Positions 10,664 to 22,600 of a DNA stretch of 64,000 nt are shown here, one piece after another. The notes below the pieces were generated by a model. The model saw only the letters and a program-made list of their open reading frames with translations, was not told the origin of the DNA and ran no database searches. The first letter of the stretch is position 1; the number at the start of each line of letters is the position of its first letter. This DNA is from Littorina saxatilis (lineage: Eukaryota; Mollusca; Gastropoda; Littorinimorpha; Littorinidae). The stretch is taken from assembly GCF_037325665.1 (NCBI RefSeq), contig NC_090250.1, positions 29,932,024 through 29,996,023 on the forward strand, given 5' to 3'. A program made the position numbers and the translations under genes.

Positions 10664-13600
10664 TAAATCGAGCAAACAGACTCAAACAATACTCTTCAGA
10701 ATCCATGCCCATATCCAAACTGAACTTCCCAATCAGTGAGAGCTTATGATGCAAATACAGTGGAACCCCCCTTTTAAGACCTCTACAAATGTGAGAAATT
10801 GCGGTCTTAAAAAGAGGTAGTCTTAATAGAAGGGGGGTCAATTTACAGGTTATGAACAGAAAATCTGAGAAAACAGGGTCTTAAAAGGGAGGGAGTCTTA
10901 AATTGGGAGGGGGGGGGGGGGGGGTCATAAAAAGGGGGGTTCCATTGTATCTTCATACCTCCTCCACATCACTCCGTCTCCAAACCCATTCACCACCACC
11001 ACCACCACCACCCCCCCCCCCCCCCCCCCGGCAACATGTTGGGCTACTTACCAGGGGCACAGATTGCTTCATCTGCTTCATTTTCATCCTCTTCTTCAGT
11101 CATGGTCACGTTGTTCCCAGCTGAAACCAACATTTTTAGTGTTCCTGAGAAATTGTCATGGCAAATAACAACCCAATTCCATGCGAAAACACATGAAAAC
11201 AAAGGAGCTTTAATGCATTTACAAACGCTTCCTTATTCCAAAACCCCCTTCACCATCCACTCTTATTCCTGCTTCAACCCAAGCCTTACAAGAGCATGGT
11301 TGTTGTTTTCTAACAAAACATACTTCCTTATATGTCCATCATATACCCATGAACTGTTAGTTTGTCAATGTCATAGTCATCCCTGCTCCCCCCCCCCCCC
11401 CCCCCCCCCCAACTAATCCCTCCTTCTTGTCGATGTTACATGCTCTATTTGCCCTCTCTGCCCCTTTACCCTTCCCTATGCTGTGTTTGGTACACATTAA
11501 CATGAGCAGATGTTTGATTTTTTTTTAAATCACAATTTTTATTCCCACCCACTCACATGCATACGCACAAACAGGGCTTACTCTCTCTGACGCCAGAATT
11601 GGTGAAGTCCCTGCCACATTGACCTTTGTTGTTGATGCCAAAGGTGAAAATCTGACCTTTGGCAGTCAAGGCCACAGTGTGAGCTTTGCCGAGGGCAACC
11701 TGAGTCACCACGACGTCCTTCAGATCAGTCACATGACCTGCGAATACCAACCCCAAAAATGATAAACAAAATGACCAAACATAGCCACCACACAAATTCT
11801 TAAAACTGACAAGGAATGTGATAAACTCAGCGTGCAAATCTCTTACTCTTATCCATAAAATAGCACACAAAATTTAAGTGGAAGATAAAATCAACTTCTT
11901 CAGTGTTCAACAGTGAGGTGTCACTCAAATCCTAAGCTTGGGTAATACCACAAAGCTGGTAATCACATACATAATAATTTATCAAGGAAAAGCAGAAGAC
12001 ACATACCTGAGGCATGGTCACAGTGCGAGGTATCCTTGCCGAACATGTAGACCTCTCCCTCCTTGGTTACCACGGCGCTGCTTCCGCTGTTGCAGGCTGC
12101 GTACACCAATTGCTTGCTCTCCACGCGAATCATCTTCTTCGGCTTCACTGGCTTGGGCTGGCGGCGCCCTTTGGCTGAACACACAGAAAAATCATGAAAA
12201 TTGTTTTGCCGTTGATGTTTGGAACATCCTACATTAAAACTTTTCCTCACTTCTGTAAACTGCCCTGCCACAGCAATGCAGTTGCTATTTCAACTGTGTT
12301 TTGCTTCACATCAAAAACCTTTGTGTTTTGTGAGATGAACTTCTGCATATTTATGGGTTTAACCTGGACAAAAAACTGTACATTCTGCTGGTAATACAGA
12401 AATTGAGCAAGAATAAGAAAGGACTACACTTGGGATGAGACATCTGGCAGACACATACTGAAATGTATGTTTAAAAACACAAGATTTAAAAAAACCAATA
12501 TCTCCATCATTCCAAACTACAAATCCTGCACACACACAAAAAAAGACAAAATGTTTGAAAAACAACATCTAATTCAAAGACACTGGCATTCAAGTAACCT
12601 GAAAAATGAACAGGAACACATGAGAATACCTCTTCCCTAATATGAACGAACAGCCTAGCAAAACACAAATCAAAACAGTTCGTTCACCACAGCACTTTCT
12701 TACCTGCCCCAGCGTCTCCGTCCTCTCCCCTCTTGGCCATGCCCACAAAGAAGACGCTGCCGTCATCTGCGACCATCAAAGCGTGGGAGCTATCGTGTCC
12801 GGTGGCCACCTGCACCATCTTGGGCGACTTGGTGATTGGAAGCTCCGCCCACTTGCCCGGGGCAGGCCCCCCCTGCTTGATGCCTAGAGTAGAGGCTTTC
12901 CCCGAGTACAGCACCTGAGGGGAAAACGGAATCTGGTGAGTTCAGATATCCTGGGAGAAATGTGACTTACAGGTGAACATTTCTTTCTTTTTTCCTTTCA
13001 TTACTTTATTGTCCCATCGCCGGGTCGCTTCCTCCCAGTGGAAAGCGTGTTTAGGTGTAATCAGCCCCCTACACTTATGGCAGAATGACCGAGATCTTTT
13101 ACGTGGCACAGTGGTGATACGGGGGTGGAATATGGATACCAACTCTGAGTCTGCATATTAGTTGACCCGTGTCTGTCCCGGCCCGTAATCGAAACCTGCG
13201 ACCATAGGATCATAACTCCCGTGCTCTTCCAACATATGTCTCCAGGAGACCATGCCTTGTTACAGTAGAAGGCCACAGAGATAAACTTAGCGTTGCCAGC
13301 ACGAGAACCTAGAGCTACATCTGCAGTGCTCTCATGTTGGCCTTTAAGGATGCATTGGCCAAATATTTGGCTCCATATTCTTGTCAATTAACTGGGTGGC
13401 CGAGTGGTAACGCACTTGCGCTCGGAATCGAGAGGTTGCGTGTTCGACCCTGGGTCGGGCCGCTATTTTCTCCCCCCTTTCCTAACCTAGATGGTGGGTT
13501 CAAGTGCTAGTCTTTCGGATGAGACGAAAAACCGAGGTCCCTTCGTGTACACTATATTGGGGTGTGCACGTTAAAGATCCCACGATTGACAAAAGGGTCT

Positions 13601-16600
13601 TTCCTGGCAAAATTGTATAGGCATAGATAAAAATGTCCATCAAATACCCGTGTGACTTGGAATAAAGGCCGCGAAAGGTGAACATTCGCCTAACAGGCTT
13701 GAGGTTTGCTGGTCGATGTGAATGCGTGATATATTGTGTAAAAAATTCCATCTCACACGGCATAAAGCGCTTTGAACTTCGGATAAGGCGCTATATAAAT
13801 AAAGAGAATACATGAGAATACAGAATACATCAATGTTAAAGTCTCACACATTTCAATCATTATCACAAACATGCATTACAAAACTGTTGAAACAAAATAA
13901 GAAAAGCAAATGGCAAATGCACACACAGTCAATCAAAGAATACACAAATCATAGGCAGACTACTCTGACAAACAAAACAGTAGCTGTCTCCATTGGAAGA
14001 AATGTACTGACCTTGCCGCCCACAGTCTTGATGAGGGAGAACTCTTTTCCCGAAGAAATGGTCAGCGTGTCCTCATCAAACCCAGTACCTGGAGGATGCG
14101 ACACTTTACAATTCAGTGTTGTTCAAGTTGCATCACTTCCACTCCATGTAGATATGCTATTCATATGTGGTGACCATGACAAAAGTGGGCTATCTGCATA
14201 TGCATAAGTTAATGCAAAAACTTAGAATCACATGTGACTGGGAGTTAACGACCTGGGGTGGTATTTGTGAGACATGTTACAGTCTATGCAATTAAAATGC
14301 TATTCATGCATCCAAGAAATCTTTGGCACTGAAGCTTTGCTCGACTGTTAAAGACATAATCTGAAAAAGACAGTGTACTTTATTAACTTTTCAAGAGGAG
14401 AGTAAAACCCTACTCGGTTACAGCATTAAGAAAATCAGCAAAACACAAAAAAATGACCCAACACAGTTTCCAATGTAATTTCGAAATAAACACAAAAGAT
14501 ACCATCACAAGGCCAATTTTTATATCTCTATTTATCTCATATACTAGAAAATTCTTTCTCACTCTCACACATTATCACATACTCTCTCTATAAACGCTAC
14601 TCTTGACAACATCCTCCCCCCCCCCCTCCCCCACCCAACCCCTAGCAAAAAGAAAAAGAAAAAAGTTCACTTCATGCAGCCAACTGTCCACCTGGTCACG
14701 AAGACTTACAAATAGTTTTGCGCGTGGTCTCCCCCTCCACAGCAGGGTTGGTGCCGAACATGTCCAGACACTTGCGAGTCAGCTTGAGCGGGATCTCGCT
14801 CACAAGCTTCATGGGGGAGGACTGGGGCTGGAAAGTGCGGACCACAAAGCTGTCCTGCAAACAGGAATAGCACAATGTTTATGTGCCCATACATTTCACA
14901 CGCTAAACACTCCACACAACCATACCACAAGTTCAATTTATTTATTTATTTATTAAGGAGATTTCTATCGCGCATAACTAAAAGCACTATGCGCTTAAAT
15001 CAATCAATCATACATTTCAAGCACACTCAGCCAAAATTCTACAAGACACAACCCAAAGTACACAACAACCCGCAAAATGTTGTGAAATACTTAAAGAGAA
15101 GGCTTAACAGCAAACAAATAAAGCAAACAGCAACCAATAAATGTATGGATCATTGGGCATCTCTGCTTAAACAAACTCACACAAATCACAATTTCTTTCT
15201 CATACATTCCAGCACTAAGATTCAAATCTTGGAAAAGAGAAAAAGAAAAAAAAAAAGAAATAAATAAATAAACTAAAAAAATTAAAATCTGCAGCAGGAT
15301 GTAAAAATGAAAGAAAGATTTTGCCTCTTTTGCAGGAGCAATCTGCCCGATGTTATCACCATCACTGAACAGTAGCGACGGCCCAACACCATGACCTGGA
15401 AAACAACATCTTCTTGCATGACACTATAAGTATAAACACCACATCTATGTAATATTTTTTTTTTTTTTTAAATGTAAAGGGATATGCTTGTTTCTAGTGC
15501 TTTATGTTCAAACTAATCAAACTAAATACTGTTGATGGATTCTTCCTGTTATTGTGTCAATAATATTCTTATATCGAAAATTTCAAAACTAAATTTTCAT
15601 TTAATTAATATACTTACTCAACTCACATAAATGGCATTAACTTCAGTTCATTGCTAAGATATTGAAGTAGTACTCGACCCTGGTAAGGGGGGAAGTAACT
15701 CCCTAAGAAAAACAATCCGTAGTCAAGGACGGGAGTCACCTCCCCTACCGGTAACCCGCACATGCGCGGTCCTGCTACCGGCCTTCATTCCCCCACGGAA
15801 ACACACACCTGTAACACATATAATGTTAGCGGGGATGGATGGGAGGGTATAAACGATGTGAGTTGAGTAAGTATATTAATTAAATGAAAATTTAGTTTTG
15901 AAATTTTCGATTCAATCACATATTCTTACCTCAACTCACATAAATGGCAGATTGCACATAAAGGCGGTGGGATACTCACATTAAACTCTTGGAAGTATCT
16001 GGCCTGCGGCAACCATAGCTGGGAGGCAGTTGGTACCGTCCGGGTGAGTGCTGGCAATGTCCCGGAGGTAGTAGCTGAGGAAGACATCTTGAGACGTCCA
16101 GTATGCAGCTTTGAGGACGTCTGACATCCTACCAGACTTGAGGACAGCTAAGGAAGTTGCCCACGCTCGAGCCTCGTGAGTCCGAGGTGATCGAAGAGGA
16201 AGGACTGACTGCCCCCCCCCTTGTGTCTGCCACCACTGATAGGCATGCCTTATAAGTGTGGAAGACCATCTGGTAAGCGTGGTTTTTGCAATGTCTTTAT
16301 TTCGGGCTGTATTGATCGAAATAAACAACAACTTCTGAGCTGATGCTCGAATCGGAGCGGTACGCAACAAGTAAGCCTTAAGCGCGCGTACCGGACAGTT
16401 AGAAAGATCCGGATCGCCGGGGGCTAAAATGTCCCGAAGAGGCCGAATGGAAATGATCGGTGAAAGTTGGTCCGGTTTTTGATTTTTGGCGAGAAAATCG
16501 GGACGGAAACGCAGTGAAACCGAGCCGTCTCTTTCAAAAGTGATATCACGGTCTAAACCTGAGAGGCCGTGGATCTCGCTGCCCCTTCGCGCAGAAGCGA

Positions 16601-19600
16601 GCAGTATGAGCATGAGAGTTTTGCGCGTAAGGTCAGAAAGACTAGCGTCTTGTAAAGGTTCAAAAGCACTAGAACGGAGAAATTCGAGTACTAGCAGAAC
16701 GTCCCAAGCCGGAACAGAAGTTCTCTCCGTTGCAGAACTGAGGGCCGCGCCCTTTAGCACACTCGCGATGACTCCCCCGAGGGAGATGGAGCGACCAAGC
16801 TGCTTAAGAGTAACCGAGATGGCTGAGCGGCGAACGCGCAAAGTGGACGCGGCGCGTCCCTGAGCGGAGAGCCATGCCAAGTGGTTTGCGACCTGCATTG
16901 ACCGCGGGGCGACCGGGACAACATTGTTGGCTGCACACCATCGAGTCCAAGCTAGCCAGTGCGATGAATAAACAGAGGAGGTGGAACGCCTGTGAGCCTT
17001 CTGGACTAAGTCCAAAGTGAGATCTGAGGCGCCTGAGCGCTTCAGTGATCGCCGGACAGTCGCCAGGCGTGAAGATCCAGGAACTCGGGACGATCGTGAA
17101 GAATGCCCGTCCTGGGCTGTAGAAGCTCCCCTCGCCGGAGGCTGAGCGGAATAGGCGGGCCGCTGGCGAGCCGCAGGAGGTCCGGGAACCAATGCTGACT
17201 GGGCCAGCGCGGTGCCACGAGAAGAAGACGAGGCCGCTCTAAGTCGGCTTTCCGCAGGACCCTTCCGATGAGTGGAGTGGGAGGAAAGGCGTAAGCCACT
17301 AGCCCTGTCCAGCTGATCGTCATCACGTCGATCTTCCACGCTTCCGGGTCCGGAAACGGGGAGACAAAGATCGGAAGGCGACGCGAAAACCTCGTGGCAA
17401 AGAGGTCGACCATCGGTCGCTCTACCTGCGCCCAAAGGCGGAGGAGCGCCTGATGTGCGATGGTCCACTCTGTGTGGAGGATCTGAGAGGACCGGCTGAG
17501 GGCGTCGGCCAGGACGTTCAGGCAGCCGGGCAGGTAGCGAGCCGAGACCAGAATCTGATGGCGAGCGCACCAAGAAAGGATCTCGCATGCTCGGCTGGAC
17601 AACAGTTGAGATCGGGAACCGCCCTGTTTGTTGAGGTAGGCAGCAACTGTCGTGTTGTCGGTATGAATCAACACATGGGTGCCCTGAAGGGCGGAGAGAA
17701 AATGCTGAAGCCCCAGAAAGACTGCCTCGAGCTCGAGGCGATTGATGTGCCAAAGCCGCTGCTCTTGTGACCACCGACCGGACGTCGTGTGTGTGTCCAC
17801 GTGAGCCCCCCAACCCTTCTGAGACGCGTCCGAAAAGAGATGCGTGGAGGGAGGAGGAAGCGCTATGGGCACTCCCTGCAGAAGCCAAGGGGTGTTCAAC
17901 CACTGAAGCGTGGTCTGCTGAAACCAGACCCCGAGCGGGACTGAAACGTCCCAGCCTTGTGAAGTCGGATTCCAGACTGAACTGAGCGCCGCCTGAAACG
18001 GGCGCTTGTGGGATCTGCCTAGCGGAATAAGGGACGACATGGACTCCATCTGGCCCTGTACAGACGCAAGCGTCCGGGCTGGAGCTGACTGAAGCCCTAA
18101 CAGGGAAGACAGAAGAGCCTGCAGTTTGTCCACCCGGCGTTGAGTGGGACGGACTGTCCACTCCCGTGAATCGAACGCCATGCCCAGGTAAGTAAAGGTC
18201 TGCGACGGAGTCAGCTCGGACTTGGTGTGGTTGACTCGGAAGCCGAGATCCTGAGCCTGGGCAAGGACAAACTGGGTATGCTGAACGCAGAGCGCTTCCT
18301 GCTGATGAAGGATCAGCCAGTCGTCTAAGTATGCCCTGAGCCGAACCCCGTGCTGCCGAACGAGGGCACAAAGTTGGCGCACCACCATGGTGAATACCCA
18401 GGGAGCAAGTGACAGCCCGAAGGGAAGGGCTCGAAACTGGAAGATTCGGTCCCCCCACAGAAAACGCAACCACTTCCGGTCCGCCTCGTGCATGAGGATG
18501 TGGAAGTAGGCGTCCGTCAGGTCGACGGACGTCACCCAGTCGCCCGGGCGAAGCGCCTCCCTGACGGTCGCCGGCGTTTCCATGGTGAACCGAATTTTGC
18601 GCAAAAAGCGGTTCAGTGGAGAGAGGTCTAAGACTGGCCGCCACCCCCCGGAAGCCTTGGGAACAACGAAGATTCTTCCGTAAAAACCCAAGGAGGAGTG
18701 GTCGAGAACCTCCTCTATAGCCTGCTTCTGCAGCAAGAGAAGGATTTCCGCCTGAATTGCCTCCCGAGCGTCGAGGCTGGCCGGAAACCGGAAATTGGCC
18801 GGCGCTCTGGACAAAGGGGCCTTGCCTTCCTGCCAAGGAAGGCGGAACCCCGATCGAATCACCCCCATGATCCATAGGCTGCTTGTCCGAGACAGCCACA
18901 CTGGAAGGGCCCGGGAGAGGCCGCCTGCTACCGAAAGGGTAGAGGCTGGGGGGGTGACTGGATCGGGGGGGTCTCATTGGGGGTTGGGCTTGCGCCCAGA
19001 CCCCCGCTTCCCAAAGGAAGGTTTACGCTGGTAAGGGCGGGAACGTGAACCACCCCTACCTGCCTGAGACGACTTCTGCCCCGAGGACTTGCCTGCAGCT
19101 GGTGCAGAACTCCGTGGTTTGTTACCGTGCTGCTTAAGAGCGAGTTCCGTCAGTTGCACCACATGATGGTCACGAGCCTCCTCCGTTTGCTGCCGGAGGG
19201 CATCCAAAGAGCGTGATCCCAGCAACGCACCCTCTGAGAAGGGAGAGACTCTCAAAGAGTCTATGGTGGCCTTATCCGTCAGGCGTGAGCCGTTAAGAAA
19301 AGCCTCGCGCCTCCAAAACACAACCTGAGAGTAGAGCCGAGCAGCAAGAGTCATCTGACTGTCAGTGACCTTCGCGAGGGCCGCCAAGAGCATGGCAGCG
19401 TCAGCCTCAATGGCATCGTCACGGAACCTAAAAGGTTCGATGGACGAAGCGATGGCTCTCGTGAGAGACCGGATGAGCGTTTCCGCTAAAGAGGTCAGTT
19501 CGAGGGAAGAACGCCTGCTCTCCTCCAGCCCGAGTAGACTCTGTTCCGTACAAACGGAAGTCCTATCTCGGCTATAACCATCCTGCCGCAAGCGAGCCAG

Positions 19601-22600
19601 TTCCGGAGTCACCGGAAGTGGAGCTGTGGGCAGCGAAAAAGAGGAGAGAAGAGAGTGTGGCCTGCTAGGCAGCCGCGATCTTCTTGAGTTGGCTGGGAGG
19701 CCGCCGCCTGCCTGAGCCGAGGTTAACCAAGGCTGGGCAGAAGGGGGGGCTTCCCCATGAGCAGCCAAAAGAGGGTAGGGTGTGTTAGCGTCCGCCAACA
19801 CCTGAGCCATCACAAACGGGACGGAAGGAGATTCCATGAAACGGAACTTCGCCCTCATGTCCCCCGCGCCCGCAAAGTCTGCCAAAGCAGAAGGAGGGGG
19901 TGCGACAACAGTAGAGTCGGCGGAGACACCCTCAGGGAAGTACCGTGAGGTTATCTCCGCAGCCAACTCCAGAGTAGGGCCCAGCTTATTGGGAATCCGT
20001 AAGGGGGTAACGGATTCGGAACGATCCTCATCCCCTTCCTGTTCCTCTCCAAAACCTTCCTGATCTCCATCAGAAGGAGGGTCCGGTAAACCGGAAACCC
20101 ACCCGTCCACGGAAGCGGAAGTGGCTAGAGTCGGTTGAACAATAGACGGAAGCGCCGCAAACTGTCCACCAACAGCACCGCCGACAACCGGAACCGCCGC
20201 GGCGGAACCGGAAGTCGGGGCCGGAAGTCGATGCGTAACCAGGGACGGGATAGCAGGGACACTGCCACCGGAACCACTAGCCCGCTGTCCTCCACCGGAA
20301 GTGCCTGCCACAGCACAACCGGAAGTCGAGGACGACAATCCGCGGGCAGGCCCGACCGGAAGCCCCGAGGGGCAACCAGAGGAGCCTACCCCCTGCGAAC
20401 TCCAACCAGGAACGGCGGCAGCCGAACCAAGAGCTACAGGTCGATGACCGCCGACAGAATCTTGTAGGCCAGAACTGGGCAAACAAGACGCTGCTGCCTG
20501 CCCCCCAGAGGCCGGGACAGCCGAAACTGATCCCAGGGGGGCAGGCTGGCGCGCTACGCCGCTCCCTAGCGCACCCGCCACGTGATGGACGGTGTACTGC
20601 CGGGGAGGAGCCGTCTGCGAACCCGGCGACGCAAGAGCGTAACCCGGGCCCGCAGGCAAGTGTGAGCCCCCAAAAAGATGGGGACTCCCACAAACGCCGC
20701 CCAACGCCGAAGCGCTGGAACCGGGCGGCGCTAAGGCCGCGAACCCCCCTGACAAGGCAGGGGAATCCGCAACCGAACCAGAAAAATCCGGCCCGAGATC
20801 GGCCGACGTGATCGTCGCGGACGGCCGCAGCCGAGAAAGAGAAGCCACCCCCCCCCACGCCAGGCGGGAGGGGGGCGACAGGCCTTTCAGCCGAATGTAA
20901 GGCAACTAGGTCATGTTTCAGAGTGGCAAACATAGCCAGAATTTCTTCCCGCGACACGGACTCGCTAGACCGTGGCGTCTGCGAGCGCGAGAGAGGAGGA
21001 GAAGAACGTTCCCGCGTAGGGAAAACCGGTGACGGTGACGTAGAGTCGAGCGACACCCGTTCTGTCTTCTTAGTCACCGGGTCAGTAACCAAAATTAAAG
21101 AAGTAGGCTGTGAAGAAGACACAGAGGCACGCGTCTTTGATTTAGACTTAGACTTGTCTTTATCCTTCTCTTTTCCCGGTGAAGAGAGTAGGGAAACAAG
21201 TTTGCCCTTGCTTTTTGAGTTTTTGTCCGCCATTTGCAAAATCGAACACGCGCACGTGGAGATGAATTACAACAGCGAAAATACTCAAACGAACGAAAAT
21301 ACTCGAACGAACGCAGTGAAGAGATAGTGAAACGATCTTACCTAAAGATAGCAACGCAAAGACCAGGGTCAAATGGCCTTCCACGAAAGGCCAAGGCAAA
21401 AATATGCCGGAGTACAACAACACGTCTGTGCAGTAGTGTTGAAGTGGGTGGAATGAAGGCCGGTAGCAGGACCGCGCATGTGCGGGTTACCGGTAGGGGA
21501 GGTGACTCCCGTCCTTGACTACGGATTGTTTTTCTTAGGGAGTTACTTCCCCCCTTACCAGGGTCGAGTACTACTTCAATATCTTAGCAATGAACTGAAG
21601 TTAATGCCATTTATGTGAGTTGAGGTAAGAATATGTGATTGAATCCAATGTTACACCCTGTATACACATAGAAATATACTTCAGCCTTCAGACTACACTC
21701 TGTCAATCCGATTCACACACACACACACACTCACACACGTGCATCACGCATGCACACACACACACATGCAAGCATACACACACACACACACACACGCACG
21801 CATGCACACACACGCACACCCACACAAACTTACCATCCAGGTTGCATGTTTTGGCCGGCTCCAGACTGCACGTGTCCACTTGGACCAGATCTGTGGTGGC
21901 TGACCGGTCCATTTTGCACAGCAGCTTGCCCTACACAACAGCACATTGAAAATAATATCACGGGTGGCTTTTAAGTTGGCTTTACCTGTGCAATCTACAA
22001 ACTTTTGTAAGACCGGTCCATCAAGGGACGTTTATTCTGCGCAACAACTGACTTTCATCATTCCCAATCAGAAAACAACAATTTGTGCATGAACGAGCAA
22101 GTGTGTTGTTTGTCTGCCTGGCTGCTCCTTGGAAAAACCCAACTCCACCTTTTATCCACCAGCTTGGCAACAAAATGCATAAAATTCTGTTCCACATCTA
22201 AATTTTGACATTCTTCAGAAAAGTTCGAATACATCTGAATGTATGCCATACTGAAGCAGTGCAAAAACTGTTTGATCAACGCAAAGTCTCTGAACTCTTT
22301 TACATACCCGAGCATATGCCAACCACGGGCTTTTGCTTATCTGGAAGTTTTCTTTGTGACACACAATGCTGCCCTGAAAACAAATTAAACATCATAAGGT
22401 CAGACATCACATAGGGGTGTGTCTAGGTTTCGTTCGATGTGTTTGTTTGTTTGTTTGGGTGTGTGTTTGTGTTCGCATATAGATCTCAAGAATGAACGGA
22501 CCGATCGTCACCAAACTTGGTGAACAGGTTCTATACATTCCTGAGACGGTCCTTACAAAAATTGGGACCAGTCAAACACACGGTTAGGGAGTTATTGGTG

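Larger units (their letters stand above)
15574..21645 (-). mobile_element. DIRS-type tyrosine-recombinase retrotransposon, copy 1
   Basis: This element of about 6.07 kb has inverted terminal repeats (outer ends about 15,574-15,800 and 21,440-21,645). An internal complementary region at about 15,857-15,950 joins the complements of the two outer ends, as expected for DIRS circle-based replication. On the minus strand the parts in order are a gag-like region (about 21,239-18,974), RT plus RNase H (18,901-17,042) and a tyrosine recombinase (about 17,100-15,981). The RT and recombinase frames overlap, which is usual in this order. It looks nearly whole, with about one break. The terminal repeats are almost identical, so it is young. 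It lies in the sense direction in the MYCBP2 intron between exons 8 and 9. Confidence 0.9.

Noticed and set aside
16486-16863. Plus-strand open frames over the DIRS copies
   Set aside because: They are mirror frames of GC-rich minus-strand RT, recombinase and gag-like regions.
21703-21944. Cys/Val-rich open frames in several directions
   Set aside because: They are translations of a CA/GT microsatellite next to MYCBP2 exon 8. The same applies at 34,663-34,998, 40,310-40,645 and 54,670-54,959.
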